Of a DNA stretch of 60,000 nucleotides, positions 11,345 through 24,100 are shown one piece after another (the first letter of the stretch is position 1; every line of letters starts with the position of its first letter). Under the pieces are notes generated by a model. It did no database searches. It saw only the letters and a list, made by a program, of their open reading frames with translations, and was not told the DNA's origin. Location of the stretch: the NCBI GenBank assembly GCA_002633005.1, contig NMRA01000168.1:67129-127128 (forward strand), written 5' to 3'. The translations under genes were made by a program, and so were the position numbers. The stretch is from Phoronis australis. Its lineage: Eukaryota; Phoronida; Phoronidae.

Positions 11345-14300
11345 CTTACAGATTTTTGGGAATCAATCGAAACTCACATTGCCCGTTGCAGCCGTTTATG
11401 TGAAAAAAACAATCTAGTAAAGGTTATTTCAGCGTAATTCTTCGCCTTTTGTAACAACGAATGTCTGTCGTCGTTTTGAAAACAATGCGCTCGTGACACG
11501 CGCTTTTGCCATTTCCTAGTGAAATTTTGCGATATCTCTCGTAAAATGATGACAGCTTCGCAGCAAATTGGGTTTGCTGGTTTTAAAACACTAAAAATTT
11601 CGTTTACCGCAGAATCTTTCTATCTTATGTACACGTCGATGATTCAATACTGAGGGTACTTACGGAAATGATTTATGGCTGGCGGGAGATTCAATTTTAG
11701 TAACAGTCCTGTAACCTTTGACCTCGAATAAGTAGTAAACAAAGTTTCACGCGTTTGAAGAAGATTCTGATCAAATTTTTTTCGCTAAACGGTTTATATT
11801 TCGCATTTGAAAATCCCCGATAATGACGATAAGATATTTTGCCAGATATGTGCATGATATTGGGGAAATGGCCAATTTTTCTGAATTAATCCTTAAAACC
11901 GTAATCAGTCTAAGCTGAGACCGGCAGTCTGAAACGGGGTACTAGATTAGACTTCTGATTAAAATGATCCAAATTCACGGCCATTATCATTGTTATTTGT
12001 TGAGGTACATGTTTTGTTACTACTTCTTACAATCTAATGTCCCGAAATAATGTCAAAATGAAGATCTTCTGCGTTTGATTCGTGAACTGGCAAAGCATCG
12101 TAGGCTGGTATAGACAATGCAGTGCGAATTACCTGCATGTGTGAAATGGATTATTTTGCAGCCATATCGGGGTCTTCCTACTGAACGAGAGCTCAACTGT
12201 ATCCAAATGCGGTAGATAATTACCAATTTATAGTTCCAGGACCAAGATTATTCTCGACACCGTTTTTTTCACACTGCCTGTCTTAGTTTTGTGAATTCGC
12301 AATAGGTGGAAAAAACGTAGTTCACATGCTCACCAATTTCAAAAGCAAGCGACATAATTTCTTATACTTTAAGACTGAAGACAAAAAACGGTTTATGAAA
12401 CGTCACTTCCTGAATTTTCGTCTTCGGTTTCAACTTTAGCCCGATTTTCGGTCTTAACTTAGACGACCTTGGAACCATGACCGGTCTTACTCGGTTGCAT
12501 TTCACTTCTTTTCACTTCTTTGTAAGAAAATTCTATACAACGACGAATAAAATCGTGTGTCATCAGATGCTCAGAGATTTTGACGTAATGACGACACAAC
12601 CAGGTTAATGCACGTCGTATAACAGTTCAACACAAGGGAAAATTTAAATGGCGCAATGACACGCGAACAGCAAATCGCCAAATTTTCGGATGAAGACGAG
12701 ATATAAGTACTTTTGAAGCGATTGATTTCCATGAAGTTATATTCGCCGCATGATTTTTGTAGTTAAATTTCTTCACAATATCGTACTTTGAACGTTTACG
12801 AGACAATATTTAATTATGGAATGTGAGCGTAATATGTATGACACTAAATTCTATACTTTCAACGGAGAAGTTCAACCCTGTTGGGATTTAGGGTTGGTTT
12901 ACCGACTACGTAAACGGTAAACCAACCGTGTGACGCATTGACTAAGACCTGTGATGCAGGTTTCCATTCACCTGCTGATGTTTCACGGCTTTTTAAAAAC
13001 AAATGTGACATCAGAATCCAGAAGACGTCAAAAGGCTTAGTTCGTGAAAAATAGTGTAAAATAACAAAGTACACGTTACTCATATTGTATGAAACCTGTA
13101 TCATGTCATGGCGTACAAGCTTTCTGTAGATTTCGTAAAAAGTGAGTCTAAGATGAGTTTGGAGTATTTTTCTTTATGTTTGAAAGTTGACCAAAAAGAC
13201 ACGCCTTCGTGCTCGTCAAATCCGACATTACAGTCCCAAAATGCATTGCGTTGCCTTATTTGGGTATGATCTGATGACCTCGGAGAGGAGAAAGGTCGCT
13301 GAAAGCAAAACAGTGATGACTGATTTCGAAAGCACATCGCCGCCTCCATTAGCTCAAAGGATCCCCATTTTTTGAAGTAAGTTGTAGATTTATTTGTTTT
13401 TATGCTAGCTCAATTCTGGCCTAATCTACTTTTGTCTAGGATTTCATTTATGTTCATTTGTAACGGAAAACGTTTGATTAATGTCTTATTGTTCAGTGAG
13501 TGAAAATCGTGTCGCTCACCGATCGGGCGTATGGTCAGCATGAACACCAATATTTTGCCTAGAAATTTCAATGCATATAGTGACTGTACGTAGGATTTGC
13601 GTTGTCTAGTGTTTACTGCAGTGTAAATCAGGGTGATTGTTTACTGCATGAGACTGCGTATTCACCGTTTGTTAAATGACAGAGTAGTGCAAATGCAATT
13701 AGCTAAATCCCCAGTTGTTTGTGGTGGGAAGAAATTGTAGGCCTCTGAATTCCTTTGGAAACCTTCATTGAATCTTCTTGTTTACAGATTCAAAAATTCC
13801 CAAAACTTTCTGACCCAGGGGTTTATGGATTTCTGGGACGAAATGTACTCAGTGCATTTTGGTTTTCAGATGGCCATGTTTACATTGACCTACTGCAATG
13901 ATTTCACCTACTTTTTAATTACATTAAATCTATGTCATAATAATCACACTGCTATTTACAGTAATTCCAACCAATTTCACGGTGGTCCACTGACTCAGAG
14001 TTTTTTAAACAAACTTTAAAAAATGGGAGGAGTAACTTTCTTATGCTGAATTTTGATTTCTTTTGAACCTAAAGCACAGTTTATCTGTTAAGATCTCAAA
14101 ATCTGTCAATTCCAGTCACCTGCTACTTTACATTGTCAGTACATGGAAAGATGTGATGAAGTTAAGTCAAAGACAAATCTGTTCCAACGACTGGTGATAA
14201 ATATATAATTGACCCAATTCCTCACCTAGTGTTAATTTTCTATATGAATCATGATGAACGTTCAGTCCAAATAACATTCTAAACGTTTTATTTTATTGAG

Positions 14301-15169
14301 CATCATCATATCTAATTAATTATGCTTTTCTTCAAAGTATGTTACACATTTTCAATGACTATTAGTACAAGCACTTAGCAATTTACGTGTTTGTACAAAA
14401 CTGTGGTTTGCAATTAACTTTTTTATTGAGCTGACCTCCACTTTTACATCTGACAACAATGAAAAATCAGTGATGTATCGACTCATGGAAGGATACAAAG
14501 TTACATAACGCATGGAATAGGAGGTCATGCCATTTCAGCAACATAACATAACGCCCCAACTTCCAGCAAATTGGGCTTAGCATCTGAAATTGCAGCCAAC
14601 ATTAATAGAAAATATTTTTCTACAGTCCTCGGTGCATGTAATTATCATTTCAGACGAGAAAATAACAGAACGTCGAGGTACTGCCATAGTTCATGACAGC
14701 ATTATTCATTGACTCCAACATCAGCTGTTGCACAGGTTCACTCGCACAGAACTTTTCTAATAGTTCAGGTGTGGTTAGGGAACAAAGAGCTGTCAAAAGT
14801 AGCATGTTATTGAACCAACGATTGTAGCAGGTGCTGAAAGTGATTCTCAAGTCACGGGTTTATAGCACTGGCTGAACATAGAACAGACATTACCCTGCAC
14901 GTTTTGTTTGAATGGACTTGTGGGTATACAGTCAAGATTAATAAAGTGATTAACTCGAACTAGTGTCCAGTCTACCATTGCATCAAAAAGCTATTAGCAT
15001 CGATCAGTGAAAACCTGCGCCCACCTATCGGTAAAACGTAACAAGAGCTTAGACCAATAGACTGGGGCTGAGAACTCGTTAATGGCATGCAGTCGCAAAC
15101 AATTTTTACACAGATTATTATTACGTCATGTTTGAAGCATTTCCTTTGGTTTGGAAATTACATCCAATA
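11345..15169. other. Intron sequence without recognised exons
   Basis: Read in both directions for lectin-domain motifs (WIG, EPN, WND) without success. The one clear structural feature is the hairpin at 12892-12927. Open frames at 12859-13375 and 13768-14019 have no recognisable domain and overlap on opposite strands. A minus-strand frame at 14650-14850 may belong to the decayed gene at 15170-15566, but this could not be shown. Confidence 0.35.
12892..12927. other. Perfect 13-bp-stem hairpin
   Basis: GGTTGGTTTACCG (12892-12904) is followed after a 10-base spacer by its exact complement (12915-12927). It is not near any exon. It could be a cruciform or a remnant of transposon ends. Confidence 0.8.
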
Positions 15170-15566
15170 TTAAGCATGGCTTTTGATGACCTTCAAGACT
15201 CTATGTGAATAATGACCGAATAGGCAAGTGTGACATATTTCGGAGAAGGTGGTAGAAAGAGAGTACTGAGCCTTGAACAGAAGAAGAAATTCGAACAACA
15301 CTGACATTTTTGCAAGACACGTTGATGAAATTAGAGAGGGAAAGGAGGATGTCATAAAGACAATGAATTTGCTATCGTCCACAACTGAGTGCGCATCAGC
15401 TGTATCATGAAACCTGTGGAATCCACCGAAACCTGTGGACAACGTGTCGTCATAGTCTCCATCGCGCTACCAATTGACGCTATCTCCTGCAACATCCTCC
15501 CCACCAAAGTCTTCATCTTCAAATCCCACATCGCTAATATCCACATCCTCAAGGATACTTTGTGGA
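15170..15566 (-). pseudogene. Decayed exon with KFIVF-type Cys-containing domain
   Basis: On the minus strand a good acceptor (CTTTCTCTTGTTGCAG) is followed by one frame that stays open to 15170 except for a single TAG at about 15468. It begins acidic (SILEDVDISDVGFEDED), continues with DSKFIVFMTSSFPSL, and carries paired cysteines near STCLAKM and CHTCLFGH. The KFIVF segment followed by a two-Cys knuckle resembles a domain I recall from repetitive, transposon-associated proteins of cnidarians, fish and amphioxus. No specific family name is claimed. The internal stop suggests a pseudogene or mobile remnant inside the lectin intron. Confidence 0.4.
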
Positions 15567-15639
15567 CTGCAACAAGAGAAAGCGTGATGATCTTGGTCAG
15601 TAGAATTTCAAAAAGGACATAACACCTTGTCCCTATAAC

Positions 15640-16787
15640 GAGGTTGAACTACTAAGTAACAGGGCTCGCATTATGTGCACTGGAGAACGGTTAAACCCTG
15701 TTCGTTCAGAATTCAAATGTTTTCTGCATATAATGTTTGATGGCGCCTCACGGTGCTTTCATAAGTTAGTTTGCGGGACCTGATGGTTACTAGTGTGAAG
15801 AGATTCTTCTGTCCTGTCAGGGCCTCAAACCCGAGACCCATTGTTGTCCAAGCAGGCTCTCAAGTACACCGAGCTATTAGGACCAAAAGTCAGTAGAAGA
15901 CATATTCCCACCATATATATTAACACTGTCAGTACTCATCCATGTCATCGCATGCTAAATTCTCAGAAACCTCAATCGTTAGCCTGTCATATAGAAATCC
16001 TCTTGCTTAAACTGATTAGCATTGGTCAGTCTGTATTCATTGGATTTCAGCACATATCGCCTAACCACGATTAAGGTATGATATATATATAATCCGAACC
16101 ATGTACGACATTGTCTTCATACTTATAACTCAGAAAACAGACTTTCTATCCAGAACACACACTCATGACATGATGTCAAATAAAATACCTCCACAAATTT
16201 TATGGATATTGTATGCTACTGATAAAGACTCCTCGAAATCTCAACGATTTCAGCGTTGTTTTCAAATATAAACTGTTGAGTTGTGCAGCAATCAACTTCA
16301 AAAAGGAAAAATGTCAAATTCGGTGCAAAGAAATGAAGCTGCAAAAGCAATCAGTGATTTCCACTCTGCCCACATTATATTTGAATAAGTTAGGAATATC
16401 AACTTGTCGCGTTAAAAACACAAATGTGACAAGATTAGTCGCAGGATTACCTATAAGACCACACTTAGTAGGTGGTACTTGCTCAAAAGGACCCACAAAA
16501 CTGCTGCTCATCTGCTTTTTGATGCATTCTTTTTAGGTACATCTCTGCATATCACAAATATGTAAAATGCATATATACAGAGTACGTAAAATTCAGTCAT
16601 GCTTAGGAGAGAAGCTGTGCACACCATTCCATGACCATACCAGACGTAGAAAAATTCATTTTATGGAAATATACTATGCATATTACATGCTCAAAATATT
16701 TCACGAAAAATATTCAATTATCAGTTACAACACTAATATTATTTTTTTGTAAATAATTTGTTATCAATATAATTTATGAGCACTGAC
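15640..16787. other. Intron sequence, nothing recognised
   Basis: Contains a 107-codon open frame (16213-16536) with no recognisable motif and a competing frame on the other strand. It is treated as chance. Confidence 0.35.
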
Positions 16788-17018
16788 TGGGCCCGTTCCA
16801 ACAAAACTGATTTAGCTAAGACAAATCTTAAATTTTAGTAAATTTTAAAATAAAAGTTTAATTTATCTGAAAACCAATTCAAGAAAGAGATATTAAGTTT
16901 GACTTAAATGTTTGGCATAAGTTTTGTCTTAATTTTTACTAGATGTGGAAGTTTCAAAGTTTGGAAGTAAAACTTAACCCAAAAATGAACTTAATTTAAT
17001 TTCTTGGAACAGGCCCCA
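16788..17018. mobile_element. Palindromic MITE, copy 1 (about 230 bp)
   Basis: Ends TGGGCCCGTTCCAA and TTGGAACAGGCCCCA are inverted repeats. The interior (AACTGA.TTAG, AAGAAAGAGA, AGTTTTGTCTTAA, GATGTGGAAGTT, AGTTTGGAAGT) matches 42839-43053 in the same orientation. It has no coding capacity. Confidence 0.8.
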
Positions 17019-17191
17019 GTACTTTCACATCACCCTTATAATGAATGGCTTGGATACATACTTCAAAGCTTCGTCGTCACAGGCAGAATCACTTGGCATA
17101 GCATTGATTCCAGAAAGTTCAAGCCCACTGAAAAATAGACCATTGCCATAATCACATTTAAGTAAAAAAGAAAGTTATTTGAGTTCAACAT

Positions 17192-17400
17192 TTGTCAGCA
17201 ACTATAACAGTCATACGTACAAACTTCCAGTCATACGCACGAGCTTCAAGTCTTCTACAGGAACTTCAAGTCATACGCACAAGCTACTGCATCATTCGTA
17301 AGAAGACTTTATTCATACATACGAACCACAACATGATGTGTACACTTAAAAAGTTATGCACACGAACTAACAAATCAAGCATACGAACAAAATCCAGACA
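17192..17400. repeat. Short minisatellite with (A)CATACG(C/A)AC core
   Basis: CATACGYAC followed by (A/G)A(A/G)CTTC recurs at irregular intervals of about 20-40 bp. The open frame through it is a product of the repeat. Confidence 0.5.
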
Positions 17401-17603
17401 TTACAAATAATATGAAAGAACATAGTTTATGTATAGATACATTTAATGTTGCCATTTTGCTTAGTGCTGGGCTCGTTGGGAAACAGTGACGACCACCAAG
17501 TTCAGTAATATTTCAAACAATGGCAAGGTGTAATGATTTGGTTTAAATTTGTGACTCTCACAAAAACTGTGTTTTCAACTACGACAAATGTCCATGCTAT
17601 GTA

Positions 17604-17825
17604 TTGCCGCAGCCACAAGTACTAGTAGTTGAAGATATAAGTCGACTACACACATTCACTGAAAAATTATTACTAGAATACCTGGGAACAAACTGGGGAG
17701 ATGCAGGTGTTGCAGATACAGCTTTTGGTTTAGACTCCGTGGACATTGTTACCACTTCGTGGGTAAAGATATCAAAGCATACAGCTGGTACAATTAGCCA
17801 TGAATCACTGTCACAAACATTGTGA
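17604..17825 (+). pseudogene. Possible Tigger/pogo-like transposase fragment
   Basis: The open stretch contains a helical segment KLLLEYLGTNW, then DSVDIVTTSWVKISKHTAG and TISHESL. This resembles the part after the DDE domain in pogo/Tigger transposases, where a leucine-rich helix is followed by a W-x(n)-V-x-x-x-T-I-x-x-C segment. The expected Cys and the catalytic core are not visible, so the match is weak; it may be chance. Confidence 0.25.
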
Positions 17826-20353
17826 GTACAGTTCAATAATTATTTTGCTGTGGATTGGAAATCGATCAACAAACGTGTGTGCTTTAACTTTGTAAGCCTT
17901 TACAGGGCAGCGAAACTGTGATTGTTTAGAATAGACATCACATGCGGAACTTACCAGAGAAAACACAAGCACCTTTCAAGAAGGTAGGCTATTGATCTCT
18001 GGTTATAATACGACTTTACGTCAAAATACATGCGCATAGGTCTGCAGTGATATGAGGTACAACAAGGCAAATAAGGCTACCAACCCATGAGACATGACTT
18101 TACCTACTATGTAAGTGTTAAATGTACCGTTAGTGTAAAATTCATGGCTTTCCAGTGAAACAAAACCACCACCTTAACTGAGTTAGCACAGCGGGCACAA
18201 ATTGTCTTATAGAGGGCAACAGGAAGCAAATCATGTCCCGCACCTACTAAACCATCAAATAGATAGACATGTTAGGAGGCTCTTGGTGTCTTTAGTTCGT
18301 TTTAACTCAAACAAATATTTTGCTAATGAAGATTTCTTTTCAATATGTTTCTTGGTTTGTCAACAATATCATTTCTATGAGAGGTGCAACCCTGGCGGCC
18401 ACGTTTCAAGCGCTAGAGAATTCTGGTGGATCACCAGTGTACATGTAGTGCGTTAGGGATTGGTTTACTCCTTCACAGAGGTCGACCTCGATGTGATTTG
18501 AAAATGCTTTATCAGTGATGCAATCAAAACCGAAATGGGTCAATTCCCAGAACTGGTTAGTACATGACTTTGTTAGCTGAATGTAGGACAGTTAGAAAAA
18601 ACTCAATGTCGGAGTACAGTATTTGTTCAAGCTGGGAAGAGTTAGACATCAACGACCTCCTAGGGTATCCCTCTAGGCGCAAAAGCAACTTGACTTTGAT
18701 GGTTTAATCAGTATGGTACAATTTGTCACAAAACTTCCGGTATGTGAAGGGCCTGTGCGACAACTACTGTCTCCCCTGCGGACAGTTGGGTCGGTGGTAC
18801 TATCTTGAAGTAACACGGCTTCGAAATTTCTGTTGGCGTTTCAAGAAATCAACCGCAAGCAAGCAATCAATATATGGTGGCAAGTAGGTGTAATTTTTAT
18901 ATTTTTTTGCAAACAAAATAATTACAAGCAAGTTTTCATATTATTTAAGATCATTCCATACCAAAGTTTATTCATCTTCCTAAAGTTGTGTTGTCGCATT
19001 TCCCACAAAACAAATCAACGTTTTTGTTCTAGGGCGAAAGTTAGGTCACTAGCCAAATGAGGAGGATCTATAGCTAATGTCAATACAGACAATGAAGCTC
19101 ATGAATAGGTCACTAACCAAATGAGGATCCATACAATGTCAACAAACAATGAAACTCGATGAATTTTTGTCTGAATTTAACTTTCTCACGAATAATTTTC
19201 CCAGTGAGTTCTCGGACCACTATTTTATCGGTTCGAGGTGATGTTAATGCCGGGGACACCATGCCCCAGTAACTACCGAGGTATATAGTCTAAGCAGGAC
19301 AAAACAAATTATTACTTACTAGTAGTAGTACGCACTTCACTTCTGAGAGATTACCAGTGATTGTACTATGTGCCCAAATCAATGTGTCAACTTTTAAATA
19401 CTTTCAGTTGCACATCTTTCATTCTTTTCTTTCTGTCTGAGTCGTTGAGTTTAGGTAAAAGTCCTCTTATCTTGTGCACTTTCTCGCAGTCAGCCATCTT
19501 GTCTCTTCGTGTCTTGTAAATTCCTGCGATTGTTTAAAGCAGCAGATGTGTAGTGTCTTTGGGTAATTAGTTCAGATCAGGCATATGATCAAATCTCCAG
19601 AAATGGCAGGTCACACTTGCAGGCACAAAGCACATACATAGCACAGTTATGTCCAGGCATAATAATCCCAAGAAACATGAAGAAGTGCCCAGAGCACAAT
19701 ACATTCAAGACATAGCCGCTCGAGATCCAAGTCGGATGTTACCGAGTACAGTATGTACAGAACCAATCATTAGCTTCATCACGGCAAGAGGTATGAAGCA
19801 CATCGGGTGGCAAAGTAGTCATTCTACAGCACTGTACCGGTACTATCATATATCTTGTCACGGAGTCAGCTGTTTTCAAATGACTATTAGCGCATGCGCG
19901 CATTTATCATAAGTGGGAGGGAGATTAGAAATCTACTGTGGTTACCACAATGTTTTTTCTTCATACTTCTTTCAAAATCCCTGAATTGTGCGATTTCTTC
20001 TGGAAATTCCCTCACAAGGGAAAGTAGATAACTCGGTAGTAGAGGTTGGAAGAAGGTACTTTTGTTAGGGATTGTTTAAAACATACTTTTTCACGAATTT
20101 TCGCTGTCCATGCCATTTTAAAAGACTAGTTGGGGGCGCAGTTGTATAGCAGTGGTTTGTGATCAAGAAGATCCCGAGCTTTAACAGCGATGAGGTCTGC
20201 ATTGTTTTTCCAAAAAAATTAAAAATAAATAAAAAACGCTACCATAGCAGCGGTCAATATGAAGGTATGAGCGGTCAATGTGGAGAAATCTGAGTTTATG
20301 ACTTCATAAACTATTCAGATCATGTAATAATCGCAATTATTCTTGGTTTACAG
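17826..20353. other. Intron sequence without recognised features
   Basis: No lectin exon, repeat or RNA gene could be supported. Open frames of 60-90 codons occur on the plus strand but show no domain. Confidence 0.35.
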
Positions 20354-20479
20354 ACTGGGATGGAGGAGATCCAAGTCAAAATGAGACCGATGAGCAATGT
20401 GGCTGTTTGAAAGCAGATGGAACTTGGGAAGGCAAATCTTGCGTCTCTAACCAAAAGAGTTATGTTTGTAAATTCAGAA
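20354..20479 (+). CDS. C-type lectin gene, last exon of CTLD1
   Basis: The exon lies between a TTTACAG acceptor and an AGAA|GTAAGA donor; both ends are phase 1. The translation starts with (D)WDGGDPSQNETDEQC, continues CLKADGTWEGKSC and ends YVCKFR. This is the C-terminal third of a CTLD: the long loop, the W of beta4 and the last two conserved cysteines. The position of the EPN/QPD sugar motif reads DPS and the usual WND reads WEG, so the calcium-dependent sugar site looks lost and this domain probably binds protein or has a structural role. The phase-1 end joins cleanly to 25207. The domain's middle exon (WIG region) should lie between 3815 and 20353 but was not found. Confidence 0.85.
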
Positions 20480-20549
20480 GTAAGAAATTAGCGGAAATAT
20501 TCAAGCTTGTGTATTTATCTCACGAAAGCAGACCTACAGCTCACACTGG

Positions 20550-20890
20550 AGTAAAATGTAACGCTGAACTTTGCGCAATGCACGCGTTACATCTCCAATG
20601 TTTCCGTCATTTTTCAAGTTCATTGCAGGACAGTTTTCTGCTTGTAAACATCCGATCACGTCATAGGTAACTTGTGAGCATGTAACATTAATCATTTGTG
20701 TTTAGAGGATAAAGTTCAATTCAGCGTAACCGGGGAATGCGTGCCTTGATACTCCGTAAAATGTAACAACTGTTACATTTTACGTTGCTAAACCTCTCCT
20801 AGAATGTAACAAGTTGTTACGTTTTACTTAGTTGTTACATTTCACGGCGAACGCTCATGCGAAAAATCTACTATTGTTACATTTTAAGAA
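20550..20890. repeat. Cluster of GTAAAATGTAACA palindromes
   Basis: A near-perfect palindrome (13-bp arms at 20756-20768 and 20771-20783, 2-bp spacer) is followed by further direct and inverted copies of the same word up to about 20885, with one more near 20552. No other function is visible. Confidence 0.7.
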
Positions 20891-21167
20891 ACCCAAGTCA
20901 TATTGCAAAAAATGACCAAAATCAAAAAATTTGTATACCTACCGGCCTAGAGAGTGGGCTCGAACAAAAAGTGACCCATTTAGAGACTAATTTGTGTAAA
21001 ACTTCACTTTTTCGCACAATTCTGTTCCAGAAATTCAGGAAAGCCACCTTTTAGATATAGTTTTGTCTAAAATGGCGCCATTTTGGAGAGTATTTTTTCT
21101 GTGAAAAAACACCCTTTTCGTATACATCTTCTACAGGAATGAGCTGATACGATATGAATTTGGCTAC

Positions 21168-21295
21168 CTTTTATTATTTTTATTAGTATTACATTACTAT
21201 CATTACTGTTACTACTATTAATACTATTACTACTATCATTGGTATTATCGTTATCGTTATTATTATTACTATTATTATTAATATTTTAAATTTAT
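21168..21295. repeat. Imperfect trinucleotide microsatellite (ATT/ACT)n
   Basis: Runs of TATTACTATCATTACTRTTA-type triplets extend over about 125 bp. Confidence 0.9.
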
Positions 21296-23419
21296 TTATT
21301 GAGGACACAATATATGTTTAGAAAAGCGATAATACGATTTTAAAATCATCTCATTAATGGTTCAGTGTTGTCATCGGGCTTTCCATAGTAGACGGCGAGT
21401 GCTGTTCCAAAGGGATTTTAAAGGGGCTCCTGTGTTCAGCTTTAAAGATATTGTGAGGAACGTCTTGACAGCTGTGGATACAGAGTAGACCTACGTTTTG
21501 GAAACGAGAAGGCTGAGATTTAAAATCTTGTTTAGGCGTGCACCAACTTCAAAACTTGATTATTTCTGAACTATCGGCACGCACTGTATTATTTGTAAAT
21601 ATAATTATATCCATCTGTAGTTTGCCATGAAGAACTGGATTCAGACTGCAATATTGTCTCTGAATTGTTGAAAACATTCCTTTTCAAAGAACTGGGGATA
21701 GTTTCACGATGATGTGTAAGTTCAAAAATTGCGTTAAGTTGAACTCTGGAAACAGACAATTTTCGATAACTAACGATTAGTCGGCTGCGGTCACCGGGCC
21801 ATTAGAATAGCTGGTAACGGACAGACAAAACACGCAACGATTTTATGAGGAATGGGCCCCAACATTCTTAGAAAGGCACAGTGATTTAACAGAATGATTT
21901 GATCTAGGTTTGATTGAAAGTGGATTGCAAGGAGCAAAAACCGCCAACGTCGAAGTCAGCAATGTTTAATGTGAGCATTTAATGCAATGCATCAAAAGGA
22001 TTAATATACCAAATTCCCTTATCTGCGAGCTGCAACACAAAAATGGCGCCTCATGAGACACGTGACTTCACGTCCAATGATAATAAAATGTCCAATCGTT
22101 GTCCTTATTTACATGAACTTTGAACTAACGACCACTGGCAAAATAGCAATTTTAATTCACATTTTATCTTAAAAGACAATGGAAAGAGAAAGTGCATCTT
22201 TTAATAGTTCGAAAGGCCGACAGTCAGCTTTTTTGGACAATTGGCCCTTTAAATTTTTGACCTAGAACATGTTTGAGCAAAATGATCCTGTCCCTTCAGA
22301 GTGCAAAATATTATCTATTTTCCCAGCTAGGCATCCCATTTTTACGTATACACGTCACGGTTTGACCTGTTGTTACCACCGCTATTTCAGAGAAGCTTGA
22401 CATCATAGGAACAATGACATTTCTTTCGTTACTATGCCGCCACGTTTTTAAGCTAAGGGCTCGTCCTTCTCAAAGGCGATATTTTGCTGTTGCTTATGAA
22501 AAATCTGTCAACCTGCCGGCAAATAAATGCATGCTTTTATTTCCTTCCATCACAATTCCTTTAAGAAATTGTCATTCGTAACTAAGGTGGTAGACAGCAC
22601 GCGCCGGCACAGAAACTTTGGTTTTGCTCCTTTTGTGTGAAGCAGAGCAATTGCTGCATTACCGATGACTCCAAGGCAATAAAACATTGGCCGAAATAAA
22701 CCAAACTATCGTGGTCTAAAACTGGTGTTTTTTATTAAAATTGGCTTCCGAAATTGAATTCTCCATGAAAAATTTTGTTATTGTCGTTCGTTCCCGAAGA
22801 AATACGATAAATATTAGCCAAATACGATGTCATTGTTGTTGTTATCAAGGGGAGTGTGTTTACTGTAATGTCGGATACACTATTGGTTTTTGAGCGCCAA
22901 CAGAAGATTGCAAGAACGCTTTAACGATAAAAAACTGGTTACCTGATCTTGGAAACTCCTTTCGTGTGGAGTTGAGGTTGTACGCTGTACATTTTTGACG
23001 ATAGCATAAAACTACTCATGTTAAAAAACACATGGAAAGTGCACACATCTATAAGGTCGACCTGGCACATTTGATAGAATTTCATTCACACAATACGAGA
23101 TAGAAGGCGTTAAGTGTGTCAACAGTTTTCCTCCGTTTGACAAATACCTTGCAAACTCATGAAATATGACGTCACTTTCGTGAAATAGAACAATGGTACA
23201 TTCTCATTTGTCGCATATGTATTCGACGTAAATTGTAACAGTTACATAAAAAAAACATTTTACGAAATTGTCACCATCTTACTGCGCATCAGTGCCGTAA
23301 GAGTCTTTCGCGCAATGTATTTTGCTGATTGTGCTTGCAGTGCGTCGGCGCCACGCGTGAGGCGTAGCGTATTGCCGTGCCTTTAGGCCCATTGGCCTAT
23401 ATCCAAATTAATGCCCTTT
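21296..23419. other. Intron sequence without recognised features
   Basis: No exon, terminal inverted repeat or long open frame was recognised on either strand. Confidence 0.35.
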
Positions 23420-23749
23420 TCGCGGCCTTTTTTAACACAAGTGATAAAATTTCTTGCCAAGAGAAAATTTTTGTCAGGAGAAAATTTAACGCCAGGAGAC
23501 CACGTGACAATGACGATCCGCTGTGTCTCTGTGATAGTCTACAGCCTAGCGTGTCCAAATGTACATTGTTGCACAGAAATTCAACCTCATTGTCACGATA
23601 ATATGTGTCAAATTAAATATTGATTATTAAAGTAATTAGTAAGAATAGACACATTTTAAGTTGCCCAAAATTTGTGCATGTATACTTTTAAATCATTGGA
23701 TCAAACTTGTTGACATGTACTTTAACGTCAAAATCTTTTGTAAATGGTG

Positions 23750-23890
23750 TTTACAACTTTGGGTTACGGGGGCCACCATCTTGAAGCAGAGTGCAGCTAC
23801 AGCAGAGAAAGTGGCCTTTTTGATTCTCAGCATGTTCACAAATACAACAAAAAATACATTCACTTGGCTTACATACAATACCTAACTAAA
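23750..23890 (+). repeat. Dispersed repeat, partner of 39990-40115
   Basis: GG..(A/C)CCATCTTGAAGCAGAGTG, AGCAGA, and CATGTTCACAAAT are shared in inverted orientation with 39990-40115. The translated copies keep SR(E/S)SGLF and KHVHK/QHVHK, so an ancestral coding origin is possible. Confidence 0.55.
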
Positions 23891-23999
23891 AAATGCCCTC
23901 AAGCCTGGCCTACTCCTAGATTTCAGTCTAACTGTTCAGTGCCACCTTAACCAGCAGGAAGTTAACAAAGAGCTCGTCACTTGCATCGTGGGTAGTTAG

Positions 24000-24100
24000 A
24001 TACCTGAAGTGTTGCGTCACCAGCCGGAGACTGTGACCAGCAAGAAGAATCGCGGGTAGAAGAAATTGCCTGCAAGTGTTGCATCACCAGAGACGGTGAC
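24000..24100. repeat. Two-copy tandem repeat, period about 68 bp
   Basis: AGTGTTGC(G/A)TCACCAG followed by GAGAC.GTGACCAGCAAG occurs twice. Confidence 0.75.

Noticed and set aside
17085-17132. A segment encoding AESLGIALIPE, like the start of the CTLD2 middle exon (ASSLGIAFS)
   Set aside because: Similarity stops after about nine residues; no WIG motif, no EG.F and no donor follow, so it is not accepted as the missing CTLD1 exon.
17860-17885. LLWIGNRSTN-like translation considered as CTLD1 core
   Set aside because: No acceptor in the right phase, a stop soon follows and the rest of the CTLD core signature is absent.
20140-20210. GTTGTATAGCAGTGG read as a SINE or tRNA A box
   Set aside because: A convincing B box is lacking and no second copy exists in the window.
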